From NCBI GenBank assembly GCA_030272155.1, contig CP126197.1, positions 4,642,001 through 4,706,000 on the forward strand: DNA of 64,000 nucleotides. The letters run 5' to 3'. The position numbers and the translations under genes were made by a program. The notes below the pieces were generated by a model. It ran no database searches. It was not told the origin of the DNA and was given only the letters and a program-made list of their open reading frames with translations. This document shows, in pieces, positions 1 to 13,181 of the stretch (positions are counted from its first letter, which is position 1; each line of letters opens with the position of its first letter). This DNA is from Tetradesmus obliquus. Taxonomy: Eukaryota > Chlorophyta > Chlorophyceae > Sphaeropleales > Scenedesmaceae.

Positions 1-3000
1 TGTACACGCGTACCGCGGCAAACGGCTCTTCAACCAACTACCAAATAGGTCACAGCAAAAACACCATCGTCCCACACTCACGTGGATGTTGTACCAGCCC
101 TCATACAGCTCATACTCCGGGGCCCAAATGTACGGCCTAGACGTATCAGCCGTTAAAATCCCGTGCTCCATGCTTGTCTTAACATCCCAAGGCGGCCGGT
201 GCATTTCTTGACTGCTGTGCAGAAATGCTATGCAGAGTAACTGTTGAACTGCAGAGTCTGGGTGTCTGAAAGCATCCTGGATGCGTGCAGCACACATGTA
301 CACAACACGGATGCAGGCACACTCACGTGGTTCAATTTGAAACTAGCAATCAATCCACAGCAAGCAATAAAACTACAGGCCCTGCACTGGAGCCGCAAAA
401 GGAGGGAGCACAGCCCCATCAGTTTCTACTGTTTTACTCACGTGGATGTTGTACCAGCCCTCATACAGCTCATACTCCGCGGCCCAAATGTAAGGCCTAT
501 ACGTATCAGCTGCCGGGATCCAGTGCTCCATGCTTGTCTTAACATCCCACCCAGTGCCATTTTTTCATGCTGTGCAGAAATGCTGTGCAGATTAGATTGA
601 CTGATAAACTGCAGAGTCTGGGTGTCTGAAAGCATCCTGGATGCGTGTGACACACATGTATACACCACGGATGCAGGCGCACTCACGTGGATGTTATACC
701 AGCCCTCATACAGCTCATACTCCGGGGCCCAGATATAAGGCCGTGAGGTGTCAGCCGCCAGGATCCAGTGCTCCATGCTTGCCTTAGCATCCCAAGGCGG
801 CCAGGGCATTTGTTTCATGCTGTGCAGAGATGCTTTGCAGATTGACTGTTGAACTGCAGAGTCTGGGTGTCTGAAAGCATTTTGGATACGTGCGGCACAC
901 ATGCGTCAACACAGATGCAGGCACACTCACATGAATATTGTACCAGCCCTCATACAGCTCATACTCTGGGGCCCAAATGTACGGCCTAGATGTGTCGGCC
1001 GCCAGGATCCAGTGCTCCATGCTCGTCTTGACATCCCAAGGCGGCCAGTGCCCATCATCAGTGCGGTTCAGTTCTGATGTGAAGTGCACCACAGGGAACA
1101 GCATGGGCTCTTCGCTGCCTGGGTACAGCGGCATCGGGGGCGGGCTGATGCCTCCGATGCCGACAGCAACTGCAGCAGGAGAGAGAGATGGCAGGCAGAC
1201 AGCGGGGCTCTAACATCAGCAAAATGTGATTGCAGGCAGAAAAGCGGCGGCTGATGCCTTTGTTGCCGCGGAAGCTGCAGCAAGGACAGAGGTTTGGATC
1301 AGCTCCAAGGTGAAGTGCACAACAGGGAACAGCATAGGTTCATCACTGCCTGGGAACAGCGGCATGGGGGGCGGGCTGATGCCTCCGATGCCGACAGCAA
1401 CTGCGGCAGGAGATACAGGCAGGCAGCAGCGGGGCCTCAACATCACGGGAGCGTGAGTGCAGGCAGAAAGGCGGCGGGCTGATGCCTCCGATGCCGCGGA
1501 AATTGCAGCAGAAGGACAGCAGGCGAGCAGCGATGCGGTTCAATTCTGATGTGAAGTGCACGACAGGGATCAGCATGGGCTCCTCACTGCCTGGGAACAG
1601 CGGCATCGGGGGCGGGCTGATGCCTCCGATGCCGACAGCAACTGCGGCAGCAGAGAGATGGCAGGCAGTGTATAGGCAGGCAGCGGCGGGCGTCTGACAT
1701 CAGCGAAATGTGATTGCTGGCAGAGACGGGCTGATGCCACGAATGCCGACGGCAACTGCAGCAGGAGAGTTAGCAGGCCAGCAGCAGCTGGGCCTCAACA
1801 TCAGGGAAGTGTGATTGCAGGCATAAAAGTGGCGGCTGATGCCTTTGTTGCCACGGAAGCTGCAGCAGAAGGACAGCGGTTTGAATTAGCTCTGATGTGA
1901 AGTGCACAACAGGGAACAGCATAGGTTCATCACTGCCTGGGTACAGCGGCATCAGGGGCGGGCTGATGCCTCCGATGCCGACAGCAACTGCAGCAGGAGA
2001 GTGCAGTGGGCAGGCAGGCAATAGCGGGGCCTCAACAGAAGAAAGGTGTGAGTGAGGGCAGAACAGGCGCTGCCTATCAAACGGCGGGCGATGCCGCCAC
2101 TGCTGACGGCAACTGCAGCAGAAGGCCACCAGGCGGGCATCAGCAGGATGCGAGTTACGAACTGCAAGTGCTGACAAGGAAGGCGCTGCCTCTGTGACTG
2201 CAAAGAAGCAACCAGGAGGATGACACAACTGAATGAGTGGGCACCACATGAGGCTCAAGCATACTGCTTTCACCATGCAGGATGCTGAGGGCACAAGCAA
2301 TCTGTGAACACATGCTGGGCTGTGCTGCACTCACATGCTTCAGAGTTGCATGTTGAGAAGCTTGCGCGTGCCCTGGGGAACCCGTCAAGCTTGTAGAAGC
2401 ATACCTGCACACAACAGCATGCAGGATATGCAATTGAGCAGCGCTGCTCCACAGGTAGCGTTTGGAGTCACATGCCGGTGCATGCTGTCAAGGCATGCAT
2501 GCAGTGCTGCTGTGACTGGCTGGACATAGACTGGAAGCATGAATGTCTGCAGCTGTCCAGCTCACTATAGCAGCTGCTGTATTGGAGGGTGTGCCTGCTG
2601 TGTGCCGTACATAGCTGCTGCGTAAATCATCAGCTTGCTGTGACGGCAGTAAAATGCCTTGCTATCTGGCGTTTCGTCAACCTTGCATTGTAAGGACAGC
2701 AGAGCACATGCAGCTTGTGTTGCTTTGGATCAGCTACTCACCAGCCTTGTGGTGCTGAGTTCCTGTGTTGGTACTGCTATTGAACCGGGCATCAGCAGGC
2801 CTGTCCAAGGCAGGATGGTCACACTCACAGACAAGCAGTAGTAGCCCTGTAGAAGGCAAATGCACAAATGTGTGCGTCAGTGTACTTTTGTAGCGTGGTG
2901 AATTGTAGCAGTGTGGCAAGAATCTTCACTCCTGAACAGTAAGGCGGATGGTGTGCATGCGCAGCATACGACATATGCAGCAGCTGCTGTGCATTGTCAT

Positions 3001-3376
3001 GCAAGCACCCGAAGCCCTGCATTCCTTGCCGGCGACTCGCTGCATGCTCTCACCCTAGTTGTTGCTGTCAACTACGCTGACTTCACGTTGTGCATAGCTG
3101 CACAGCAGCTGCTGTGCAGTTGCTTATGCTTTCACCAATCGTGTCTATGAACTACGCTGACTAAACGCTATTCACACTGCTGCTACTCACATCCTCCTTG
3201 TCCTCAAGGTCAAGCACAATCTTGGGTGGAGGAGTGCCCTCTGCAAACTCCCCTAGCACAACCGGCGCACTGTCATTCAGCTGGTACTGAACCCTGAACC
3301 GCGCGGGGTACAGCAGGGTCAGAACAGGCTCCTGCGGCTGCTGCTCCTCTAGTAGCTGAACAGGATGATCGCTGGC

Positions 3377-3407
<31 letters not shown>

Positions 3408-3832
3408 TTGGTGGTGGCAGTGCTGTTGAGCTGTTGAACTTGTGGTGTCTCGCTGCCAGTACTGCTGCTGCTGCTGCTGCTGTTGTTGTTGTCCAGCTGT
3501 AGCAGCTTCCTGCCTTTGGCTGGGTCATTGCCCATGCATGCTTGTGAAACATTGGTACTCCCTGCCACCAACAGATAATGAACAGGCTGCACATGGAGCA
3601 CCGGCTTACTGACTGCATCTGTTCCGGGGATGTGCACAATGCTGGACAGTGCAATTGTGTACATGACATCTGCTGCGAAGTTCCCTGCTGCCATCTGTGC
3701 TGTGCGGCCCCATGCTAGAGGCATGTTCATGTCTTCTGCCCCAGGGGGGAAGAAGGAGATGGAAGGCTGGCATGCTTGCGCTGCTGTGTGCTGTGCTAGC
3801 CAGGCTGCAGCAGCACCCACAACAGCAGGCAT
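1..3832 (-). CDS. Secreted protein A, partial (3' end beyond left edge)
   Basis: Function not recognised. Exons on the minus strand: 3832-3191, 2846-2742, 2404-2335 and 1169-931; later exons lie outside the window. The start at 3832 follows an in-frame stop. Residues 1-20 look like a signal peptide ending AQA before CQPSISF, so the product is probably secreted. A Ser/Asn-rich run (NNNSSSSSSS and similar) sits near residues 115-150 with several N-glycosylation sequons. The protein is clearly paralogous to gene B at 6224-9720: the first intron is at the same place (after Asp, phase 0), and shared words include GYYCL/GEYCL, VCFYKL/VCFIKL and SEAFAVGIGG/TSFAVDLSG. One B exon (8086-7784) corresponds to two A exons split by a phase-1 intron. 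That intron and the next are filled by copies of exon 4 ends. Exon joins are inferred by homology to B. Confidence 0.72.
82..805 (-). repeat. Three donor-end copies of gene A exon 4
   Basis: Segments at 805-687, 560-442 and 203-82 repeat the last ~119 nt of exon 4 (encoding SMEHWILAADTSRPYIWAPE and on to the donor). Each ends in an intact GTGAGT donor, and part of the following intron is also copied. Spacing is 244, 245 and 360 bp, all downstream of the true donor at 931. Confidence 0.87.
1296..1987 (-). repeat. Three acceptor-end copies of gene A exon 4
   Basis: Exon-like starts after CAG at 1987, 1641 and 1400 repeat the first ~105 nt of the true exon 4 (start 1169). Each reads GIGGISPP, then MPL[YF]PGS[DE]EPML and VVHFT, and then diverges. 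Weaker fragments of the same start occur near 2110, 1740 and 1500. All copies lie upstream of the real exon in transcript order. Confidence 0.85.
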
Positions 3833-6223
3833 CAGCAGTCCACGAGCTCATCTTCGAGCAATGAATTGAAGATATGCTTTTCAAATTAAGCAGGAGCTGT
3901 TTGTATGATCTGCACGGGTGATGACGATACCAAGCGAGCATGTACTGCTGCTGAGTGTGCTGCGCTGCTGCTATGCGACAACCAGAACACGTTTCACAGA
4001 ATATTGCTAAATTAAGCATTGAAATATACGTTTTGAGAACAGCCGACGCACCTGTAAGGCAGACAAGGAGCAGGCACGTCTGGCGCCGTGCCTTCCTCCA
4101 TAAGTGCACCATAAGAGCATCCAGCCAATGGCTACATGCTAAGTCTTATCAGATGCGAAACATAAGTGTCAAGCGAAAGTGTGAAGCTGCATCGACGAAT
4201 AAGCGGGAAAAGGCGCCAGTAGGTGAGAACAGAGATGCGCAGGCGTTCATGTATGCATAACGCAACAATTGAACGTGGTGATTTCTCAACAGTCGACGTA
4301 TCATATTCCAGTACTTCACCTTAGTTCATAGGGCTTGACCTAAACACTGCGGTGCTGGCAACGTGCCGCAGGGTGGCGCATGGCCGACAGTTGCGCCGAA
4401 GACAGCAATTGCATATGAGCAAGGGTGCTTGGTGATATCATGGTTCTCTCTCAAAGCGTTAAAACAACGTTGAATTGGCACCAGATGGTTGCAGCCTGAA
4501 GTGCACATCACCGTAATGTGACAAGTTCAGCAGTGCAGTGCAGCTATGCACACATCAGCTCGCATGCTCAAGCAAACAAACCTTGAAGCCTACACTATCT
4601 GCTCTTTTCTACCACCGGTTGGTGAATACTTAACCACAGGGAGATGTCAGGTGTTACATGTCTGGGGTCCAGGTGCTGATGATCAGTGTTGTGCAGGCAG
4701 ACGCCCGGTGACGCACTTCGTAAAGCAGCGTACGAGCTTCCAATCTTGCTGGCAAAGTAGTCCCTGTTGCAAACACACGTTGTCAAGGACCCTGAGCTCT
4801 CTAGGGTGCATTGCTAACAACCATATGTTCGCTCACACACTGTCACAAAACAGATCAATCTATACGAGTTGCACAGCATACGATCCGCCCGCTGCAGCGG
4901 CTCCTGCTGGCACATGTGCACACCCAATGCAACAGCAAGCTCATGCCAGCTGGCATCTGCTTTTGTAAGCAAGCTTGCGGACACCGCACTCAAATCCCAA
5001 AGTATGCAGCCATGTATGCATGCAACGCTTCTGTGCACTGCCTGATCAGTCATCGCATAGCCCCCTTACAAGGAATTGCAGCCTTGCGGTGTAACCATGG
5101 GTGACTGCCGGGCCATATGTGTAGTGAGAAGCAATTGCTGCCTCATGCCTGCCAACACGCCTCACACTATCAAACCCGAGTTGAGTTGCTGAACTCAGAC
5201 GCAGCCAACAACAGCATTGCACTGTCCGTTGCGCTGCACGCAGTGCGTCACAAGCCACGCAATCCAGACAGAGCCACAACCACCTGCAGCTTGAGCAACC
5301 ACAAGGCTAAGGATCTCACAGCTGATGTGGGGGCAACTGTTCAAGCAGTGATGTGTGGCAATCACTGCCTGCTCTGTCTGGTTGGCTGTCCCCTCATTGC
5401 CTGATCATTGCTGCAGGCAGTTTGAGACAGGGCAGTTGAGACCTGCCCTCCGCAAACGTCAGTCACACTCCTTTCAGGCCTGAAGCCAGCACTGACACAA
5501 GCTACTACTACTACGCTAGACAAGCACGCCAACACGCTGATCTAAACAATCAATCGCTGCGTCACGCATGTGCCTCGCCCCGCCTGCGTCCATCAATAAT
5601 ATGCGCACTGCAAGCAGCTGTCGTCAGCCGCTGCTGCTGCTGCTGCTGATGGTCAACTGCAACGCGAGATTCGGCCAGCTGATGCGACACCAAACTGCCC
5701 ACAAGCATCTGTGCGGTGCAGACATACTGTGCCCAGCAAGTGCTCGGCAAAGCAAACATAACCTGCAAACTGCCTGCAAGCAAACTCTAGGAGCTTTGTG
5801 TCGTGCCAATCACCTGCTGTGTTCACCTTAGCCACTGCCCTTGCTGCTGCTGAGCTGCAATGGCATAGGCTGCCGCCTCACAGCGTGCTCGCTGCTGCAC
5901 ACACCGGTTCCCTGCTACAACACCAAAGGCAGCTGCGCCATCCAGCTTTGCTGTGTCAGCGGCTAAGCTGCTCTGCTGCAGCTTGCGGCGCAAAGCAGCC
6001 TGTATGTGCTTTGCACACCTGCGCCTGCTTTGCACCTTGGACTCATTTGCCAGCCTCCTGCGCGGCTGCACTCCCCCGTGTTCAACCAGCTTCCCTTGCC
6101 TGGCGGCTCCCGCCCTCCTCCTCTGTTGCCAGCTCAGCCCGCTGCAAGCCTGCTGCCGTGCTGTGCCGAACAACGCCAGCGCTGCTCTCGCATCCATTCA
6201 TCCATCCATCAAGTCCTGCTGCT
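3833..6223. other. Intergenic, gene B 3' side to gene A 5' side
   Basis: No convincing gene. This 2.4 kb separates the tandem paralogs A and B. It should hold the B 3' UTR and the A promoter. Only short CTG runs (for example near 5630) stand out. Confidence 0.6.
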
Positions 6224-7530
6224 CTACACAAACAGCATCCCAAGGAAAGCAGCCAGCATGGTCACCAGCCCACCAGCAGCGCCCACACTGGATACCCCGC
6301 TTGTCCTGTTCCGGGTCATTGGTGTGCGCATCGGCAGCGCAAGCCCAGAGTCGTTGAACACTGGCTCAGGTGCAGGTGGAGGGGGTGCAGGCGGCTGGAA
6401 CTTCATGTTCTGGCGCCAGCCCCAGGCGCCGAAGAAGATGCCGTTTGCGACAACTTCACCGCACACGTCAGCCAGCACGACCTCGAGGGTGTGGTTGGCG
6501 TTGTCTGCCACCTTGAGGTTCAGCGGAGACTCGCAGTGCACCTGTTGGGGAGTGTGTGTGGGCGCAAGTGGCAGTGGCAGGAGACGGCAATATGTCAGTT
6601 AAGATTCAGGAGCTGAGGTCGCAGTGCACCTGTTAGGAAGTGGCGTAGTTGCGGTGGTTGTGACGAGTAGCGTGTGGCTAGTCACCATGTGGTGAGGCGG
6701 CAATGGCCTTGCACTGCAATACAGCTAGCATGCGCTGCTGCTGTTGCTGCTGCTGGATGAGATCAGGCAGGAACTGTGGGGTCAAGAGCAGCCACACTGT
6801 GGCTGAAACATGCGTCCGAGATGGATCAGCTGTCAGTGCGCCGGCTGGTGCTGTCAGCGATTTTACTACTAAACTGTGCTCATGGCAGCACTGCTGATGT
6901 GCGCCAAACTTCCGCACTCCTCATCTGCTGCTGCTGCCATCCGTACAGTTGCCCTTGCTGCTGCTGCTGCTGCCAATCCAGCCCATCTGCAAAGAGCTCA
7001 AAGACACTGCTCACAACGTCCGCTGCAGCTGCCCGTGGTGTTGCTGCTGTCACTGCTGCCTATATCACAAATCAAACTGCTACAAGCTGAAACATAAAAC
7101 CTAAACCACTCACCAGGTCGGCTGTGTTAGCCACTTGCTGCAGCAACATGCAGCTGCCTTGCTGCTGCTGCCAATGTCGTGCTGCCTACCATTCATCCAA
7201 GGAACTGTAAGCTAAAACCTTAACACACATCCCTTACCAGGTCGGCTGTGTTGGCCACCTTCTGGCCATCCACATAGCAGAACTGCTCGCCATAGCCCTG
7301 GGTATCCCAGGTAAAGGTAGCAGCAGCGCCCAGCTGCACAGGCACATCAGGCCCCTGCAGATCTACAATCTTGCTGCGCACTGTTTGAATCGGCACTGGC
7401 CTGTTGCTGCTGTTGCGCAGCGAGACACCCATGTACTTTGCGCTGCCATCATCATATTGGTCTAGACCAAAGAGGCTGACAAGGTCCGGGTAGGTGGTGG
7501 AGAGGGAGCCCTCAATCCACACCTGTTGTT

Positions 7531-7571
<41 letters not shown>

Positions 7572-9720
7572 GGCGGCGGCGTCAGCGTCAGCGGTGGCAA
7601 CTGTGTCCGATGCACCATGCAACTAGTGAGGGGCATCCTTCGGTTGAATATAGAGCAACAGTGCAGTGCATCTTCTATGCGTGACCGCGCCAAGCAGTGC
7701 AGCAAGCCTGCCTTGCTGCGCTTATGATTCGCATATTGCTTGCTTGCTTGGCACCACAGCAGCAGCAGCAGCAGCATACTCACGTTGTAGTAGCCGTTCA
7801 TGAGTCCTGGTGACTCCATGAAGACTTGCAGGAAGTTGGGCCTTGCAGGGTTCTCCCACTTCACGTACTGGTCAAAGTAATCCAGCAGGTTCTCTCCCTG
7901 GGGATTACGGTCAAACGTGCGGTTGAGCTTGCCCCACACATGGAACACGGTTGAGAAAAGCTGCAGGCTTGGGTTTGCAAAGGTGGGCTTAGGAGTGATG
8001 CCAGAAAGGTCCACTGCAAAGGACGTGTTGCAGCTGTGGAAGGTCACATTGGCGGTAGGGCGGCTGGCGAGCTTGATGAAGCAGACCTGTTATAACAGAG
8101 TAACATAACACAACAATAACACACACGTAGTGAGTGACTGGTGAGAAGCCAACGTTTGTGTTAGTGGGTGTCTTTGTGATTAGCAGGAAGGTTGATGCAG
8201 TCATGGGTGCATGATTGTGCAAGCAAGCGCCTCAATGGAGTTCGGCTCTCGTTGCATGCGTCCTGCTGTTGTGTGTGCTACAGCTGCGCCTGCTGCGGCA
8301 GCCTTGTATCAACTGCTACTGCCGCAGCTTCGCCCCAATGCTGCCTTGCTGCTCAGCTTTGTGCACAGCTGCTGCTGACTGGTTTTCCGTGCTGCTGCAT
8401 CACTTGGCACCAAGCATGATGGGCTGCTGCTGCGCACCTGGCGGGTGATAGATTGAGGTGCAGAGGGCACCGCAACTGTCTGTGCACCCACTGCGGCAAT
8501 GCCTGAGCCAGGCAGAATGTCCATCTTCATCTGCAGGCAGTACTCGCCCTGCAGCAGCAGCAGCAACACACAGCAAACTGCTTCAGGTCCACTGATGCTG
8601 CCACGCTGAGCAAGGCCCTGCTGCACATCGCAACATGCAGTTGGCTGCTGCTTGCTTGTTAATGATGCAACTATTTGTTGTTTGGCTCAGCAAACAGAGC
8701 TGCGCATGTTCTGCTGAAGTCGGTGCAGATGTGTTGACTGATCAGCAAACGCGGCTTCTTGTGGATGATAATATTGACGGCTTCATACACCAGAGCTTGC
8801 AGTCCGTTGGTGAACAATCAGCATCTAAGTTCCAGCAATACGGGCAATGCACGTTATTTGTGGTCCCACTCACATCTGGCAGCTGAGGCACTGCATTCAG
8901 CGTCACATTTGCAGGAGGATCCTGCTTGCTGCCCTTAGTAAAAGGGCCCAGCACGCCACCAGTGCCAGCCAGGGCCCATGTGATAGTGAAGGCAGCCGGC
9001 CTGGTCAACACTCCGTTGACCGCGCCGCCCAAGCATTGGCCGGGCACTGCACCATTCACATTGGTGAAGACAGACACCGGCGCCATGTACAGCATGGGGA
9101 TAGGGTAGCCCGCGAGCGCGACCTTGATCATTTGGTCGGCGGCTGTGTTGCCTGCGTTTGACTGAACTGCCTGTGTCCAGCCTGTGGGCCTGTTCTCACC
9201 ACCTACTGGGAAGTAAGTGATGCCCAGTGCACAGGGGTTGGCTGCACTGGGCCCTGCTGCACCAGCACCAGCAGCTGGTGCGATGGTGGCGCCTGGCATG
9301 GCACCCTGCAGCATCTGTGCGTTTGTTTGAACTGCAGAAGTAACAGTGGCGGGCGTCAGGGGCAGCAGATCGGGGCTGCAGAGCAGTGACACTGGCCGGA
9401 CGCGCGTGAACGCATGGTTGTGCTGCCTGACGCAACTACCCTTGCTGAGCACCACAACATATACTTTGGGATCTAAGACATCCATCAAAGGTGCCCCAGG
9501 TGTTCTGCATGCAGCCCGGCCACGCCCACACTCCCAACGACTCCACCAGAGACCAGTGACACCTTGCGGTTATTGTATAAGAAGCATGTAGATGATATGC
9601 AACATCCATACAAACTTATTTCCTCATCTTTCAGGGATCGACAACTTCTCTTCGGCTGCCTTGCTGCTACTCACCCAGGAGAGCTCCTAGCAGCAGCAGC
9701 ACGGTCCCTACCCGTGCCAT
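6224..9720 (-). CDS. Secreted, probably GPI-anchored protein B (553 aa)
   Basis: Function not recognised. Six exons on the minus strand: 9720-9675, 9472-8874, 8548-8438, 8086-7784, 7522-7238 and 6541-6224. Together they give 1662 nt, exactly in frame. Exon 1 encodes a signal peptide (MARVGTVLLLLGALL). The last exon ends in a Pro-rich stretch, an NRTSG site region and a C-terminal hydrophobic tail (GLVTMLAAFLGMLFV) without a basic end, which fits a GPI-anchor signal. The product is therefore probably at the cell surface or in the wall. It is paralogous to gene A across four exons. The fifth exon (WIEGSLSTTYPDLVSLFGL...) holds a region with conserved-looking VPI and GYGEQFCYVDG words, but I could not assign a family. 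The exon 2 acceptor (TTAG at 9473) was chosen because it fits the phase-1 donor of exon 1. Confidence 0.82.
6611..6640 (-). repeat. Acceptor-end copy of gene B exon 6
   Basis: The sequence AACAG followed by GTGCACTGCGA, which begins exon 6 at 6541, recurs 88 bp upstream at 6629. It is a short copy, in the direction expected from the general pattern. Confidence 0.5.
7114..7140 (-). repeat. Donor-end copy of gene B exon 5
   Basis: The end of exon 5 (ACAGCCGACCTG then GT) recurs 124 bp downstream of the true donor, with a perfect GTGAGT. Nearby intron bases (AAAACC motifs) are copied too. Confidence 0.65.
7534..7570. repeat. CAG/CTG trinucleotide run in an intron of gene B
   Basis: About twelve CAG triplets on the plus strand, equal to CTG on the coding strand. 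They lie just before the acceptor of exon 5 and so form most of its pyrimidine tract. Confidence 0.9.
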
Positions 9721-11018
9721 CTTGTTGAAACCTATTATTGAGTGTCAGATGTGAGTGTTTGTTGAGTTTGAAGCTTAGCACGCTGGAAGAAAGCGAGGCA
9801 CACCGCGCTGAGGTGGGGCGAGGGTGGGCCGTTTTCACATGCAGCAGTGCTAGCGAGTCCGTCGATACGCAAATGCTTGAAGCGTGGGCTGACAGGTGGT
9901 TGTCCCTGCAGCTGAATTCGGTTCTCCTGCCATCTCGCCAAACTGACTCGTGTGACAAACTGACAACAGGTGACCTCGAGCCAAATCCGCGAGCCGAGCT
10001 TGCACTCCCGGTGTGCTACCCTTGAAATACATGTGAACAAAAGCGTGCGATGAGAGCTCACAGTGTTGCATGGTAGCCACCCGTGTCACCCAAGCATGCA
10101 CTGCCCAGCTGGGAGTAGCCAGCAGCATACTGTAAGACACAAACAGCAGCCCATAGCATACGGCCAACGGCTGCAGCTGTGTAGCAGCAATGTCCTCAGC
10201 AGTCCATGAAACAATGATTCGGGTCTCATGGCTGATCCAGTGAAGCTGTGCCATTCATGGTAGGCAGTACAGTCTCTTGCCAGCCTGAATGTGATACATC
10301 CAGGATACACATCATCACAGCCAGGTAACATGTCTTCATTGCTCCACCACGCCATAGCAGCGCCGATATGCAGGCGAACAGCGTGGCGCACACGACACCA
10401 TCAGCACCAGCTACCGCAAGGCACGTCATAAACCTGCAGGCAAACTTGCACCTGGCAGAACGTGTGCATCAGCACACACACAAGATGAATAGAACAGCTT
10501 CAAGCAAGCAGCCTGCTCAGATGTTGCTGCTGCCGGGCAGCCTCGGTAGCTGGCAAGCTTTCAAAGACACTTTTCCTGTTTAGGAATGTAGCCATGCAGG
10601 TGTTGCTTGCAGGAGCCGCACACAGATGCGCAGCTGCAAACAGTACGCCACACAAAGTTCACAAAGGCCTATAATGCTGTTCACTGACGCCAAGGACTGC
10701 TTCCCTACCAGGGTACACCTCTACACTGGAGGCACACACGAGGTGCACATGGCATTGATGTTATGGCTGGAGGGGTCACATGACGATGACACAAAGTGCA
10801 CAGGCTGCACCCCTCCCGCACATCCACACTGCTGTCCTGCAAGCGCCAGCTTGCCAACACATACGCCCTCTCCGCTCAGCTGGATTTCTGCTGGCACCGC
10901 ATGCCCTTTGCAGGCAGGGAACATCAGCAACAGACTGTTCCAGCACACGCACACGCACACACACATGCACAAACTTGAGTGCGGCACACTCCCTCAAACA
11001 CAGGCGGTCCTGCAAGCA
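9721..11018. other. Intergenic stretch with a CA microsatellite
   Basis: No gene supported. It should contain the gene B promoter and the 3' UTR of the LRR gene. A CA-rich microsatellite (ACACGC/ACACAC units) lies at about 10945-10972. Confidence 0.6.
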
Positions 11019-13144
11019 CTAGCTTGCGGACATCCTGCTGAGCAGCGCCATGAGCTGCGTGCCGTTGAGGAACTGCGACTGCTCCGTGGCGTCCTCCTCG
11101 TTCTCTGATGCTGCAGGCCGCGGCGGCGGCGGGCCACACAACTGCCCGTCTTGTTCCTGCAAGCACGCAACAGCAGCAAACAGCGTGTCATAAACCTTTG
11201 ATCCCATTAGGATAAATGACTGTCGACGCCAGTGTAGGTCCACTGCCGACATGTACAATGACAACTCTACGTCATCAGCAGCGCAGCTCAGGTTGCACAG
11301 TTGCTAGCAAGCAACTGCTTGCGAGCAGAATCCACAGCGACCGGCAGGCAGCTTGGCTGAAAGCACAGCAGGTGCTGCATACAATCGCCTGCGGTGATAT
11401 AGTTCAATTGCACTCAGCAATTGCCGGACATTGTTGCGAACATCAGTTGCCGCAAGTGTCCTTGCGCCTGCCTGCCAAGCCCCGCTGCACGCCACAGGCA
11501 AGAACCTCTGGCCACCTTGCACACACATGAGGTCTGCACTACACGCCACATGGCACACACTACTGCTTTGCAGCTGTATAAACAACAAAAGCAACGCACC
11601 TGCAGCAAGCTGTGGATGGAGCCCTGCTGCTGGATGCTTCCCTGCCACACGTCGCTGTCCTGCAGTACTGCTGCCAGCGCCGCGCAGTGCAGGTCCTGGT
11701 TTACCGGGTCTGCAGCCTGCAGCAGTGTGTTGGCCACCTCACTGACAAACCCTACCACTGCCGAGCGCTTGCCCATTTCCTGCTTCACTGCTTCGTCAGC
11801 TGCAGGGTGCAACAGGTGCGCAGAAGGAGCGCGCCAAATTGCAGCAGTCAATGTCAGGCAGTGGACAGCGCAGCGTGGTGAGACGAGGATAGCACAACAG
11901 CATTGGTGCTGCAAGCTGCATGGCAGGCACAGCAGCGCTGTGCAGCACACAACTCAGCTGACTGCTGCGAAGCGCATACCAAACCATCACAGGCATGACA
12001 CAGCTCCTTGATGACCGCAGCGCAAGCTGCCGAAACCACAGCCAACATGTTCATAAGTACAGCACATAGCGCAATTTACATAAACAAGAAACCACACAGC
12101 TCTCCCTGCAACCCTCACCCACCTATCTGCACCAGGGCCTCATGCAGCGGCTGCAGCAGCTGCTCGCTGCCTGCCTGCTGCAGCCCGCAGCCGAGCCCTG
12201 CTGTAAACAGCCCCTGCCACAGCTGCGGCACGCTGCTCAGCAAGCTGCTGCGCAGCATCTCTGCTGCCCTGCACTGCACCGCGCTGCAGCGCTCATGCTG
12301 CAGGCTGAGTGCCACAGCCACCGGCAGCAGCTGCGCATCACACACCGCCTTGTCAATGACCGGGTTGTTGTGCAGCAGCAGCATGTGCAGGTTGGCACAG
12401 GCCCACACCCTGTGGCTGCCTACTGCTGGCTGTGGTGCTTTGCTGCTGCTCTGTGTGAGCTGCGGCTCCGGCTGCAGCTGCAGCACCTGCTGCAGCAGCC
12501 CGAGGTGCTCCAGCACTGCCCGGAAGTGCGGCCTGAAGTCCTGCAAGCCAGCCTTGTCCTGCAAGCGACGCATGAACAGCAGTATCAGCATGCACGTTGA
12601 TGACAAACAGCACAGGCCATAGGCTAAGCCCGGGTGTTCCACGCTGCTTGAGACCTGTGCTGATGCTCACCATTGACCAAGATCTGGCCGCGCATCTCTG
12701 CATGCAGACCCTTTGCCCTCCTCTTCACAGGCATCAACCCCTGAACACACACTCACAGACACATGCATGCCTATGCAAAACCCTGCGCACCTCTACTGAT
12801 GGCATGGAGCCCATCTCTGCATGCAGATCTGTCACCCTCCTCTGCACAGGCATCAACCCCTGAACACACACTCACAGACACATGCATGCCTATGCAAAAC
12901 CCTGCGCACCTCTACTGATGGCATGGAGCACATCTCTGCATGCAGACCTTTCACCCTCCTCTGCACAGGCAGCAACCCCTGAAACACACACTCACAGACA
13001 CATGCATGCCTGTGTGCAAAAGAACCCTGCGCACCTCTACTGATGGCATGGAGCCCATCTCTGCATCCAGCGCCCTGCTGACCACCAGCAGCGCCTCCGC
13101 CAGTGCAGGAATGCTGCTGCGGCCGCCAGGCAGCAGCCCAGACA

Positions 13145-13181
<37 letters not shown>

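Noticed and set aside
5798..6616. Plus-strand open frame of 272 codons
   Set aside because: It overlaps the terminal exon of gene B antisense, has skewed Cys/Ala/Gln composition from CTG repeats, and shows no domain.
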